A stretch of DNA of 42,823 nt. Origin: a virus. The DNA lies in the IMG/VR virus record IMGVR_UViG_3300032241_000902, positions 1-42,823 of that record. One strand, 5' to 3'. Position 1 is the stretch's first letter. Every line of letters starts with the position of its first letter. Below, piece after piece: positions 1-7,994 of this stretch. Made by a program: the position numbers and the translations under genes. Under the pieces are notes generated by a model. That model was not told the DNA's origin. It ran no database searches and worked only from the letters and a program-made list of their open reading frames with translations.

Positions 1-358
1 CCAATACCCTGCGTGTAAATTGTTCTCGTGCCTCTATGTATGACGTTTCAGCTTTAGATTTACAATAAAATAATATCTGTCGATGAAAGTTTTCTTGACC
101 TAACTGCGCAATATCTTTGAGTAGTTCATCTGAAGATCCATAATATTCTCTCCAGTCACTGTCAATTTTACTGCGGATTTTCTTTTTTTTCTTAGTGCCG
201 TTTTTTAATTTTACTGTTCGATAAGTAGTTTTAGAAAATTTTGCTAGTTTTTTGCCTATGTACATACGCCCTGTAACTGTATTTGTTATAAGATAAACAA
301 ACCCAATACAATCCTCGGGCAATTCTTCTATTAATTGATTTTTATAGTACCAAGACAT
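1..358 (-). CDS. GIY-YIG nuclease-like protein (3' part outside window)
   Basis: The N-terminal 119 residues are visible; the gene continues past the window start. The protein shows a GIY-YIG-type core: FVY at residues 20-22 and YIG at 33-35, within GFVYLITN...RMYIGKK. A lysine-rich stretch, the motif WREYYGSS, and a later segment reading AETSYIEAREQF follow, where a catalytic Glu would be expected. GIY-YIG domains cut DNA and in T4-like phages are found in Seg-type homing endonucleases and in stand-alone nucleases. It starts 3 bases after the stop of the upstream 92-residue gene, so it is the last visible member of the gp55-gp47-gp46 operon. Whether it is a mobile homing enzyme or a domesticated nuclease cannot be told from this part. 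The fold call is fairly secure; the role is open. Confidence 0.7.
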   Translation of the reverse strand, partial: MSWYYKNQLIEELPEDCIGFVYLITNTVTGRMYIGKKLAKFSKTTYRTVKLKNGTKKKKKIRSKIDSDWREYYGSSDELLKDIAQLGQENFHRQILFYCKSKAETSYIEAREQFTRRVL

Positions 359-361
359 ACA

Positions 362-640
362 CTAATTAGTGTCTGTCGAGTCCTTAACTTGTGCCTTTTG
401 GTTTGCCTTACGTGCTCGTTTTGCCTGATCTAGATGTACACGATATTGCTGTACATGTTCTCTACGTTCTCTTGCTATGATACGAATCTGCGCTAACCAG
501 TAGCGCATATTTTCTCCTGCTCTGCGTGTGCCTTTGCTTTGCCAATCTTGATTTGCCTTAAAGTATTCGCGAAAAGCTGCCATGAGTCGTTCATGCGATT
601 CCTCATTTTGATAAGCAACTGGTTCAACGTGTTTACTCAT
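362..640 (-). CDS. small conserved helical protein of unknown function
   Basis: A 92-residue, highly charged protein with no signal peptide or membrane segment. Most of it (about residues 12-80) looks like long amphipathic helices rich in Arg, Lys, Glu and Gln, for example around SHERLMAAFREYFKAN and IIARERREHVQQYRVHL. From memory, similar small proteins occur beside gp46 in other marine T4-like phages, but I know no function for them. Its start overlaps the end of gp46 by 8 bases, and the nuclease-like gene follows 3 bases after its stop, so it is co-translated with the recombination genes. A DNA- or protein-binding accessory role in recombination or replication would fit the charge and position, but that is inference only. 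Confidence 0.75.
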   Translation of the reverse strand: MSKHVEPVAYQNEESHERLMAAFREYFKANQDWQSKGTRRAGENMRYWLAQIRIIARERREHVQQYRVHLDQAKRARKANQKAQVKDSTDTN

Positions 641-2411
641 TGATTTCTAAATCGTTTGCATAGGATGTATAACCGTTTTCCTTAACAACCTTGAGCACAT
701 TGTTTACACGACCGATCAGTTCGTCCTTGTGCGATATTAAGAAAATATTCTTCTTACGTTCGCGACTCATCTTTTTAAGTACAGCCAGTGCACCTTCTAC
801 TCCAGCCGCATCCAATCCGTTGTCAATCAGCTCGTCTACAAACAATAGATTAATACCTTGATATAAACTTTCCCACACATCTCGGAAACTCCACGACAAA
901 CTTAAGATCAAACGATTACGTTCACCGCGACTCAAGTTGTCAAAGTCCAAATCTTGACCTAACTGTGTAATTTCTACACTTAGATCATTTTGGAATAGTA
1001 CAGTATGTGGTAACCCCATACGGTCTAGATAGTAAGTAAGCCTATTATTCAGGTATGCTAGATTCTGATCAATAATCTTCTTACGGATAAAACTATCCTT
1101 ACTGGTTAACAGTTTTAGTAGAAACTCTTGATGTTCTTTTAAACTGTTAAGATTATTAACATGGTCCCAAGAGATTTCCTGTATGGCTGTGTCCATGAGT
1201 TCATCGATTTGTTCTTGGTAAGTGTCGGTTTCGTGTGACTTGGCTACGAGTTGATTCTCTAGAGTCTTAAGATTGTTCTGATGCTTAAGAGCTTCCTCAA
1301 CAGTGTCATAGTAAGTATTGGGTCGAGTATTTAACTCGCCCAGAGCAGTGATTTCTGTTTGTATTTTATCTAGGTCCAGTGTGACCTTATCATAATATCG
1401 TTGTGCTTCCTGCAGGTGCTCGGTGGCCTTAGCGGTCATTTGCTCATGTTTATGATCATGTAGCTCTTGTTCACAAGCGTGACAGGTCTTACTTGCCAAT
1501 AGGCCGAGCTCACGTTCATACTTCGTAACGCTTCGCTCCGCTTGCGCTATCGCGCTTTCTAATGTAGCACGTTCCTTTTCCAGGCTTTTCAGCTTCGCTG
1601 ATTTTTCTAGATAAGCCTTAAGATCACTATGTTTGATTAATTCAGTTTCGATATCCACACTTTCAAGTTCTACAATGGCTCTACCGATCTTTTCTAGTTC
1701 AGAGCCATGCTGATTACGCCAAGCACTTTGTCTTGTTAAAAGATTGTCAATGCTTTTCTGTATATTTTCGTTGCTTTTCTTGATAGCTTCGATATTAGCA
1801 GTTTCTTGTAGAATAGAATCTTTAGTTTGTCTTACTAATTCTTTTAGTGCTTCTGCTTTTTCACTTAGGATTGTAATACCTAACAACTGTTCAATAATGA
1901 CCCTTTGATCGTTAGCCCGCATGCTAAGGAACGGCTCTGTATAAGTGTTTAAGGCAACAATATGCTTGAACATATCATGGCTCATGCCTAGCAAATCGTC
2001 TAGATCTTTTTGTGTTTCTCTAACATCGCCTTGTGCTTCGTCAGTTTCTTCTTCCTCTTGTGCAATGTCATTGACAAAAAACTGTAGTACATTAGGCTTG
2101 CGGCCACGTTCGATACGATAATCAACTCCGTCTTTTTCAAAAGCCAACGTAACCAACATGTTCTTATTGTTGGTTTTATTAATAAGATTATCTTTTTTAA
2201 TGTTAGTCAGCGCATTGCCAAACAAGGCATAGCTAAGTGCATTAACAATAGTAGTCTTACCGGTACCATTACGACTTCCGCTGTCGTCACCGCCTTGATC
2301 TAAGTTCTCACCTAGTACAAGTGTTAGGTTTTCTTGTGCAAAATTTACAGCCTGGGTTTGATTACCCACACTCATAAAATTTTTAACAGTCAGTTCCTTT
2401 AGTTTAATCAT
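633..2411 (-). CDS. 46: gp46-like recombination endonuclease subunit (SbcC/Rad50-type ATPase)
   Basis: A 592-residue SMC-like ATPase, the large subunit of the phage gp46/gp47 complex (Rad50/SbcC family) that resects DNA ends for recombination-dependent replication and host DNA breakdown. Visible in order: Walker A ending NGTGKTT at residues 48-54, preceded by the GENLDQGGDDSG insertion seen in many phage gp46 proteins; long coiled-coil arms; a zinc-hook CHAC at about residues 309-312 between the arms; ABC signature LSRGERNR near 493; Walker B LLFVDELID near 523; and a histidine switch segment LISHKDEL close to the C-terminus. The first Walker A position is Ser rather than Gly. The start codon overlaps the stop of gp47 by 4 bases (ATGA), which implies translational coupling and matched amounts of the two partners. 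Length matches T4 gp46 (about 560). Confidence 0.95.
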   Translation of the reverse strand: MIKLKELTVKNFMSVGNQTQAVNFAQENLTLVLGENLDQGGDDSGSRNGTGKTTIVNALSYALFGNALTNIKKDNLINKTNNKNMLVTLAFEKDGVDYRIERGRKPNVLQFFVNDIAQEEEETDEAQGDVRETQKDLDDLLGMSHDMFKHIVALNTYTEPFLSMRANDQRVIIEQLLGITILSEKAEALKELVRQTKDSILQETANIEAIKKSNENIQKSIDNLLTRQSAWRNQHGSELEKIGRAIVELESVDIETELIKHSDLKAYLEKSAKLKSLEKERATLESAIAQAERSVTKYERELGLLASKTCHACEQELHDHKHEQMTAKATEHLQEAQRYYDKVTLDLDKIQTEITALGELNTRPNTYYDTVEEALKHQNNLKTLENQLVAKSHETDTYQEQIDELMDTAIQEISWDHVNNLNSLKEHQEFLLKLLTSKDSFIRKKIIDQNLAYLNNRLTYYLDRMGLPHTVLFQNDLSVEITQLGQDLDFDNLSRGERNRLILSLSWSFRDVWESLYQGINLLFVDELIDNGLDAAGVEGALAVLKKMSRERKKNIFLISHKDELIGRVNNVLKVVKENGYTSYANDLEINE

Positions 2412-3421
2412 AGGCTATTATAAATGGATAACAAGATATTCTTGTCGTAGGTTTCGCTTTCAATATTGATAATCTGACTAGATACAATCTGATCTACACT
2501 TTCAAACGCCTGTATATCAATGTTTGTGTTAATTTCAACATCTTTCTTCTCGGCAATCAAGGTTAGTTCACGTATATCATAGTCACCAATAAACTTTTCT
2601 TTGATAAAACTAGCTTCTTCGTAAGTAATATCTATGTCTAGTGTAACACGAAGATGTTGCTTGGGCAAGATAATCGAGTCTGCTTCGTCAATAAGCTGAC
2701 TCAATTTAACTGTACGAAAGGTAGGTTGCCCTGGCCAACTAAAGTATTCTGGTGTACCTCCCCACTCTAACACCATCATTCCGCGCTCATCGTCCCATGC
2801 ATCTGCATAGTTATGAGGAAATGCATTGCCAATATAGATCATATTCTGCTGTTGTTGGCGTTTGTGGAAATGTCCGCTGAATCCTAACTCGTAATTTTTG
2901 AAACTACTAAGTTGAATTTCACCATGATCGGGCATCTGTACCATGGCATTCATAAAGAAACTGGGCAATTCAAAGTGACCAAAGATGTATTTGCCACCTT
3001 TCTTGCCTACAGCTCGCCACTCTTCTCCTACAAGCCATGGACAGAGTGTGACATCTCCAATGGTAGTCGGTTCGTGGACAACTGTAATCCCGGGAATGTA
3101 TTTGCCAAACTCAACACTATGGATGTCTCGTTTGTCTTTATAGTAAAGATCGTGATTGCCAGGAAAAAAGAAAAAATTATCAAACGCTCTTCCCAGCTTT
3201 TCCAAAGCCCTAAGGCTATAATCCATAGTAGTAATGTTGAGACTATTGCGATTGTGGTGCCAATCGCCCATAAAAATTCCTGTATCACAGCCTTGCTCCT
3301 TGGCTTTATCAATGTACCAATCGACAAAATCTTCGCAATCTTGATTGTGTATTGACGAATTACTCTTAAGACCGAAGTGTATATCGGTAAAACAAGCAAC
3401 TTTTTTAAATAAATTTGTCAT
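2408..3421 (-). CDS. 47: gp47-like recombination endonuclease subunit (SbcD/Mre11-type)
   Basis: A 337-residue calcineurin-type metallophosphoesterase, the nuclease partner of gp46. All metal-binding phosphoesterase motifs are present: DIH at residues 13-15, GDWHH at 52-56, GNHD at 88-91, the HFELP histidine at 149, and GHFH at 183-186. In this family these residues hold two metal ions (typically Mn) that drive 3'-5' exonuclease and endonuclease activity on DNA ends opened by the ATPase. The C-terminal 100 residues should bind the gp46 coiled-coil base. Its start overlaps the gp55 stop by 4 bases and its stop overlaps the gp46 start by 4 bases. The length is as in T4 gp47 (339). I see no defects in the active site. 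Confidence 0.95.
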   Translation of the reverse strand: MTNLFKKVACFTDIHFGLKSNSSIHNQDCEDFVDWYIDKAKEQGCDTGIFMGDWHHNRNSLNITTMDYSLRALEKLGRAFDNFFFFPGNHDLYYKDKRDIHSVEFGKYIPGITVVHEPTTIGDVTLCPWLVGEEWRAVGKKGGKYIFGHFELPSFFMNAMVQMPDHGEIQLSSFKNYELGFSGHFHKRQQQQNMIYIGNAFPHNYADAWDDERGMMVLEWGGTPEYFSWPGQPTFRTVKLSQLIDEADSIILPKQHLRVTLDIDITYEEASFIKEKFIGDYDIRELTLIAEKKDVEINTNIDIQAFESVDQIVSSQIINIESETYDKNILLSIYNSL

Positions 3422-4251
3422 TCTTGGCTTTCATCAAATCGTTTAATAGCAGCAGCATGCTCTCCTGAACCAGTTCTGCTGTAGCTAGGATTCATTCCGT
3501 TCATTTCTAGAATGTCATCACGGATGTTTTGATTACGTTTTTCGGTATTGATAACACGAACAAAGCTATTAGTTACGGCTGCTGTGAAATAAGCAAACGG
3601 ATTATCTGATTTGCTCTCATCAAATTGCAAGCCAATCTGTGTTAATTGTAAAATAGCCATACCTTTCATTTCATCGTTATAGGTATAACCCCGAACATTG
3701 CCACGTGTAGCATAGCGTTCGCACAACTTGATCATCATCTTAGCCAAGGTATTTGTAATTTGTCCAGCATCTTTATCAAAGTGACCTTTTTCTAAGTCGC
3801 CCTTCCAATGACTTTTGCCTACGCAGATAAGTTTTTTTGGATCCTCATCATCAAATTTCCAGTGCTGGAACGGAGGAAAGTTTACTTTGTCTCTATGATC
3901 GGCAAGACTTTTAGGATTTTTCTTACGAGTACTATTCAAAGGGATATGATCAAAGCTCATAATTCTAAAAACAACATCTGTTTTACCTATTTTTTTGTAG
4001 TCAACTTCGCAATCTGCTTGTTTAATTTTCTCTCCCAGCGCCTTACGTCTTTGATATTCAGCATCTCCTAGACGTTTAGCTTGATTACGTTTAGCTTCTG
4101 CTATGCTTCTAATATTAATTTTATCTACACTAGGCAGAATGAGATCATATTGATGATATTCAGGTTTGATAAAACTGCAATACGAGCTTTTTGACTTATG
4201 GATCTCAGCTAACATATCTTTGTTATTTAGGTAATTTACTTTTGCGTTCAT
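3418..4251 (-). CDS. 55: late-transcription sigma factor, gp55-like
   Basis: A 277-residue homologue of T4 gp55, which replaces sigma70 on host RNA polymerase and recognises TATAAATA late promoters. Two blocks align by eye with T4 gp55: the N-terminus KVNYLNNKDML (T4 KYNYVNNKELL), and the sigma region 2-like core at about residues 160-250, including GYTYNDEMKGMAILQL, LQFDESKSDNPFAYFTA and FVRVINTEKRNQNIRDD. Between them lies about 120 residues absent from T4 gp55 (185 residues), containing basic stretches and VNFPPFQHWKFDDEDP. The T4 C-terminal clamp-binding peptide (SLDFLYE) is not recognisable; the protein ends AAIKRFDESQE. It is first in the minus operon, behind a sigma70-type promoter, with an AAAGGA ribosome site 11 bases before the start. 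Confidence 0.92.
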   Translation of the reverse strand: MNAKVNYLNNKDMLAEIHKSKSSYCSFIKPEYHQYDLILPSVDKINIRSIAEAKRNQAKRLGDAEYQRRKALGEKIKQADCEVDYKKIGKTDVVFRIMSFDHIPLNSTRKKNPKSLADHRDKVNFPPFQHWKFDDEDPKKLICVGKSHWKGDLEKGHFDKDAGQITNTLAKMMIKLCERYATRGNVRGYTYNDEMKGMAILQLTQIGLQFDESKSDNPFAYFTAAVTNSFVRVINTEKRNQNIRDDILEMNGMNPSYSRTGSGEHAAAIKRFDESQE

Positions 4252-4276
4252 CCTGTTCTCAGTCCTTTAATGTCTA

Positions 4277-4305
4277 ATTATAAACTACGCACATTAAAAA
4301 GTCAA
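4277..4305 (-). promoter_or_regulatory. sigma70-type early promoter for the gp55-gp47-gp46 operon
   Basis: Read on the minus strand, TTGACT (4305-4300) and TATAAT (4282-4277) are separated by exactly 17 bases. This matches the bacterial sigma70 consensus at 11 of 12 positions. Predicted transcription starts near 4270, giving a leader of about 19 bases that opens almost directly with the AAAGGA ribosome site. The -35 hexamer shares base 4305 with the oppositely oriented late element at 4305-4312. Confidence 0.75.
4283..4294 (+). promoter_or_regulatory. 12-base late-promoter upstream element, copy 1
   Basis: AACTACGCACAT is repeated exactly at 10336-10347, and with 9 of 12 matches at 28987-28998. 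In each case it ends exactly 12 bases before the TAAATA of a late promoter, so it would sit near -37 to -26. Here it also lies inside the spacer of the opposing sigma70 promoter. Function unknown. Confidence 0.5.
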
Positions 4306-4312
4306 CTAAATA
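4305..4312 (+). promoter_or_regulatory. late promoter (gp55-type) for the tail/baseplate run
   Basis: ACTAAATA, a variant of the T4 late element TATAAATA, lies 23 bases before the ATG at 4336. The ribosome site is AGGAA at 4325-4329. The predicted transcript starts near 4318. The 12-base element AACTACGCACAT (4283-4294) precedes TAAATA by 12 bases, as it does before gp6. Confidence 0.6.
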
Positions 4313-4335
4313 TTGTATCAATTTAGGAATTTAAT

Positions 4336-5388
4336 ATGGCATTTGGTGATAGCTTACTTCAAACCGTTTCAAACGTTAACGGCCTTGCCAACGGCATTTC
4401 TGCTGGAGTTAACCTTGCCAACAATTTAAGTTCTGCTTTGAGCACAGGGCTTAATATTGCTGGCGGAGTATCTAGTGCGCTACGCAGCATCAACTTACCT
4501 GCCGGTGGAGATCCAACTGGCGGCCTACTTGGATCTGCTTCAGCTACATTTGGTGGAGATGCTAGTCCTGCTGATTGGCGAGTTCGATTAAGCATGGCTA
4601 ATGCTCCTAGTTTTCAAAATAGTTCTGTGCTAGCACCATTAAAACAAGCTGGCGGATTAGTATTTCCATATACACCCTCAATTAATATTGCTAGCAGCGC
4701 CAAATATAGCCAAATACAAACAACGCATACCAATTATACATTTCAAGCATTTCAGCATAGCGAGCCGGGAACTATTACAATTACAGCCCCAATGAACGTA
4801 GAAGATTCAACACAAGGGTTATACTGGATTGCTGCCGTGCATTATTTAAGAAGTTTGACTAAAATGTTCTCAGGATCTGATGCATTGGCCGGTAATCCTC
4901 CTCCAGTTATATTTTTAAACGGTTACGGAAATTATGTTTTTAAAAATATCCCTGTAGTAGTAACCCAGTTTCAAACTACATTGTCTAATGATTGCGATTA
5001 TATTGCAGTTGGTGCACCAGCTAGCGATGCAGGAAGTAGTAGTCCTTTAGGCGATATTGCATCTGCAGCCAGTGCTATTGGTGGCATAGCAGGCATTGCT
5101 GGTGCTATACCAGGACTTGGAAATCTTGCCGGACAAGTAGGTAGTATTGCCGGTGCTGTAGGAAATCTTGCCGGTGCTGCAAATGCTGTTGGCAATTTGT
5201 TAGGCGGTGCCGGCGGCGGCGCAGTTGGTCTTGGTGGCGCTGTAACCGGTGATGTAAGTCATGTGCCAACTAAAAGCGAATTTACAGTTACTCTGCAACC
5301 GGTATATAGTAGAAATAGTTCTAGATATTTCAGTTTAGATCAATTCGTATCAGGTGGTTATTTGAATAATCAATTTGGATATATCTAA
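4336..5388 (+). CDS. tail-tube-like/baseplate structural protein (gp48/gp54 candidate)
   Basis: A 350-residue virion protein, first gene of the late run. Residues 80-226 and 309-350 look like one beta-rich domain of the tail-tube type, with PYTPSINI, TITAPMN, the block NPPPVIFLNGYG and then NIPVVVTQFQTTL, closed by PTKSEFTVTLQPVYSR and FSLDQFVSGGY. From memory, these phrases recur in baseplate/tube proteins of marine T4-like phages. Candidates are the tube-initiating proteins gp54 or gp48, but I cannot assign which. Two regions are odd: residues 5-70 and an internal segment at 229-307 are almost entirely Gly, Ala, Ser, Leu and Ile, like hydrophobic helices, and the second interrupts the beta domain. 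It is followed 2 bases later by gp53. Confidence 0.6.
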   Translation: MAFGDSLLQTVSNVNGLANGISAGVNLANNLSSALSTGLNIAGGVSSALRSINLPAGGDPTGGLLGSASATFGGDASPADWRVRLSMANAPSFQNSSVLAPLKQAGGLVFPYTPSINIASSAKYSQIQTTHTNYTFQAFQHSEPGTITITAPMNVEDSTQGLYWIAAVHYLRSLTKMFSGSDALAGNPPPVIFLNGYGNYVFKNIPVVVTQFQTTLSNDCDYIAVGAPASDAGSSSPLGDIASAASAIGGIAGIAGAIPGLGNLAGQVGSIAGAVGNLAGAANAVGNLLGGAGGGAVGLGGAVTGDVSHVPTKSEFTVTLQPVYSRNSSRYFSLDQFVSGGYLNNQFGYI

Positions 5389-5390
5389 TT

Positions 5391-5690
5391 ATGGCAACTT
5401 ATAAAAATACAAGTCCCTGGTATACAACACAAGTAAAAAATAATTATCTTGATGTACTAACAATCAGACCAGTTAGTGCTGAACCTGATGATTTTTATTA
5501 TACTATAGAAGCACAATATGCGTATAGACCTGATCTATTAGCTTTTGATTTATACGGCACAACTCAATTATGGTGGGTATTTGCACAACGTAATATGAAC
5601 GTTATAGAAGATCCTATATTAGATTTTGTTCCGGGTACGGGGATTTATATTTGTAAAAAAGCTAGTTTGACTAAAGTATTAGGATTGTAA
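5391..5690 (+). CDS. 53: baseplate wedge protein gp53
   Basis: A 99-residue protein of the phage gp53 family, a component of the baseplate wedge. In T4, gp53 joins neighbouring wedges around the hub. The family's hallmark stretch is clear: YAYRPDLLAFDLYGTTQLWW (residues 44-62), then VFAQRNMNVIEDPILDFVPG and a final IYICKK. It is about half the length of T4 gp53 (196 residues), as in many marine T4-like phages, so only the core fold is present. It sits between a tube-like protein and the hub protein, with gaps of 2 and 1 bases, as expected for a co-translated baseplate cluster. Confidence 0.9.
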   Translation: MATYKNTSPWYTTQVKNNYLDVLTIRPVSAEPDDFYYTIEAQYAYRPDLLAFDLYGTTQLWWVFAQRNMNVIEDPILDFVPGTGIYICKKASLTKVLGL

Positions 5691-5691
5691 T

Positions 5692-7992
5692 ATGGGTTTA
5701 TTTGATAACCTTGGTGCAACTGTAACTTCTAATATCTCCGGAGCAATCAATGCTGTGTCCACGGGAATAGCATCGGGGCTATCCAGTGTTACAAATGCAT
5801 TGTCTGGAGTCACATCGTCATTAACAGGCGGTCTATCGGGCATAAGTGGTCAAGCTGCAATCAGCAGTGCACTGTCTGGTGTTGCTAGTTCACTAGGAAT
5901 TGCCCCCGGAAGTACTTTTCCATTGCCAAATCCTTTATTCAAGTATGCAACATATAATTACATTATTGGATTAAGTTCAATTCCTGATTCTTATCTTAGC
6001 AATCCAGATAGTACCTATAGAGCAGGAAAATACGGCGATATTATTGCAAAGTCAGCTAGTATAGATCCTGATAATAGGATTAAAATTCCTCAAGGCTCAT
6101 TTGAATTTTATATAGAAGATCTTAAAATTGAAAGCAATATTGGTCACATGAGCGGAACTAATACACATGTTACTAATCTTTCTTTTAAAGTAATTGAACC
6201 TTATAGTATGGGTCTATTTTATACTGCTCTTCAGCAAGCAGCAGATAAAAATTCGCACACTAACTGGAATGTAGCACCTTTTCTTTTAACTATAAATTTC
6301 AAAGGTAATACAGAAACTGGAATAATGGAAGACATTCCTGGAACCGATAGGCAATTTCCTATACAAATTACTGGTATGGATATGACAGTTAATCAAGAAG
6401 GTGCTGTTTATAATTGTACAGGGATAGGATATAGCACTGTTGCTCTTCAAAATAGCAACAAAAACTTTTTAAGTGATATTTCAGTTAGGGGAAAATCAGT
6501 AGGGGAAATATTACAGTATGGTGAAAAGAGCCTACAAACTATTTTAAATCAAAAATTACAAGAAGTTGCTGATACTAACGGTATTGAAGTTGCCGATAGA
6601 ATCTTGATATTATTTCCACAAAACCAAGCTTCAAATTCTACTAATCAAGCAGCAACCGGCGATAGCGAAACATCTCCAGGTTCGGCTACGGTAGACCCAA
6701 CGCCATTGCCGTCAGATTATCTAGCATCATTAAATGTAACAAACAAAGCAGTCACAGATAAACTTAGTATTCTAGTGCAAGACCCGTCATCTATGAACAA
6801 TATTGGTCAAGCTAAGTTAGGATTTGATGAAATAAGAAAAGCAGATGCTCCTATGGCTGGCGCAAGAGAATCTTATGACGAGAAAAAGAAAATCAATGTT
6901 AGAAGTAAAAATGGTGTAGATCCTCAAGTGACCGAGATGAAATTCAGTCAAGATACTGATATTTTAAATGCAATCAATCAAGTTATTCTAGCTAGTCAAT
7001 TTGTTATAGAATCTTTAGACCCAGGCAAAATTACACCAGAAGGATACAAAGATTGGTGGCATATAGATACACAGGTATATCAGTCAGGTGTTGAAAATAA
7101 AGCAACTGGTCTTAAACCTAGATTATTAGTATATAGAGTCCTGTCTTATCACGTACATCAAAGTTCAGGACAAACAGCTCCTAGCACTAAAACAGTTGGT
7201 TTAGATGGCCCATTACAAGATCAAGTGGTTAAAGAATATAACTATATCTATACAGGAAAAAATGTAGATGTATTGAAATTTGACATAAAGTATACTAATA
7301 ATTTTATAGATACTTTGCCAGCAGACGGTACATCGGGCACGCAGGATTATAAAACAGCTGCCGATCAAGGTGGTGCAAAAGCTTCTAATCCAGTAACTCA
7401 AGAAGAAGCTCTTAATAATACTGGTAATTCGCCTCCAATAATTCCAGGTACTTCTCCTACAGCCGTAGTTTATACAGGTACTAAAGCAAAAACAGATAAA
7501 CTTGGTGGAGGCGGAGCTGAACTTCCGGCTACTCGCGCTGCTCGTGCGTTTTTTGATAGAGCAATGAAAGGAACTGATATGGCAGATTTGTCAATGGACA
7601 TTATTGGTGATCCATATTATCTTGCTTCCTCGGGCGTAGGAAATTATACAGCCCAGCCTCTTACAGAAAATCTCAATACTGATGGAAGTGTAAATTATCT
7701 ATCAGGCGAAGTACATGTTAGTGTTAATTTTAGAACACCTATTGATATTAAAAATAATGGATTATATAATTTTGATAATCCGTTACAATCTATTGCTATG
7801 ATAAGCGGATTGTATCGTGTTAATCAAGTTACACATACATTTTTAAAAAATGAATTTAAACAAACTTTAATAGGCAGTCGTCTGAGATTGCAAGAAATTC
7901 TCGGTGCTGGTTCTCCAGCTGCTGGTATTTCTGCTGACAATACCAAAGTCAATGCAAAAGACGATAACACACAAGAAGAATCTGGAACATAA
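5692..7992 (+). CDS. baseplate hub protein, gp27-like
   Basis: A 766-residue structural protein placed directly before the gp5-like spike. In T4-type tails the hub trimer (gp27) clasps gp5 and continues the tail tube. Residues 1-75 are a low-complexity Gly/Ala/Ser/Val stretch. A structured part then begins at FPLPNPLFKYATYNY (76-90). The middle (about 300-345) is a Ser/Thr/Pro-rich linker. The C-terminal portion carries features typical of hub proteins: IIGDPYYLASSGVGNY and the closing IAMISGLYRVNQVTHTF with KQTLIGSRLRLQEIL. It is about twice the size of T4 gp27 (391). The call rests on these C-terminal motifs plus position; the middle section is unassigned. Confidence 0.7.
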   Translation: MGLFDNLGATVTSNISGAINAVSTGIASGLSSVTNALSGVTSSLTGGLSGISGQAAISSALSGVASSLGIAPGSTFPLPNPLFKYATYNYIIGLSSIPDSYLSNPDSTYRAGKYGDIIAKSASIDPDNRIKIPQGSFEFYIEDLKIESNIGHMSGTNTHVTNLSFKVIEPYSMGLFYTALQQAADKNSHTNWNVAPFLLTINFKGNTETGIMEDIPGTDRQFPIQITGMDMTVNQEGAVYNCTGIGYSTVALQNSNKNFLSDISVRGKSVGEILQYGEKSLQTILNQKLQEVADTNGIEVADRILILFPQNQASNSTNQAATGDSETSPGSATVDPTPLPSDYLASLNVTNKAVTDKLSILVQDPSSMNNIGQAKLGFDEIRKADAPMAGARESYDEKKKINVRSKNGVDPQVTEMKFSQDTDILNAINQVILASQFVIESLDPGKITPEGYKDWWHIDTQVYQSGVENKATGLKPRLLVYRVLSYHVHQSSGQTAPSTKTVGLDGPLQDQVVKEYNYIYTGKNVDVLKFDIKYTNNFIDTLPADGTSGTQDYKTAADQGGAKASNPVTQEEALNNTGNSPPIIPGTSPTAVVYTGTKAKTDKLGGGGAELPATRAARAFFDRAMKGTDMADLSMDIIGDPYYLASSGVGNYTAQPLTENLNTDGSVNYLSGEVHVSVNFRTPIDIKNNGLYNFDNPLQSIAMISGLYRVNQVTHTFLKNEFKQTLIGSRLRLQEILGAGSPAAGISADNTKVNAKDDNTQEESGT

Positions 7993-7994
7993 CA

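Noticed and set aside
2912-3399. Open frames on both strands (147 and 123 residues) within gp47
   Set aside because: The minus-strand gp47 frame carries all five metallophosphoesterase motifs; the others have no ribosome site or recognisable sequence and are read-outs of the same DNA.
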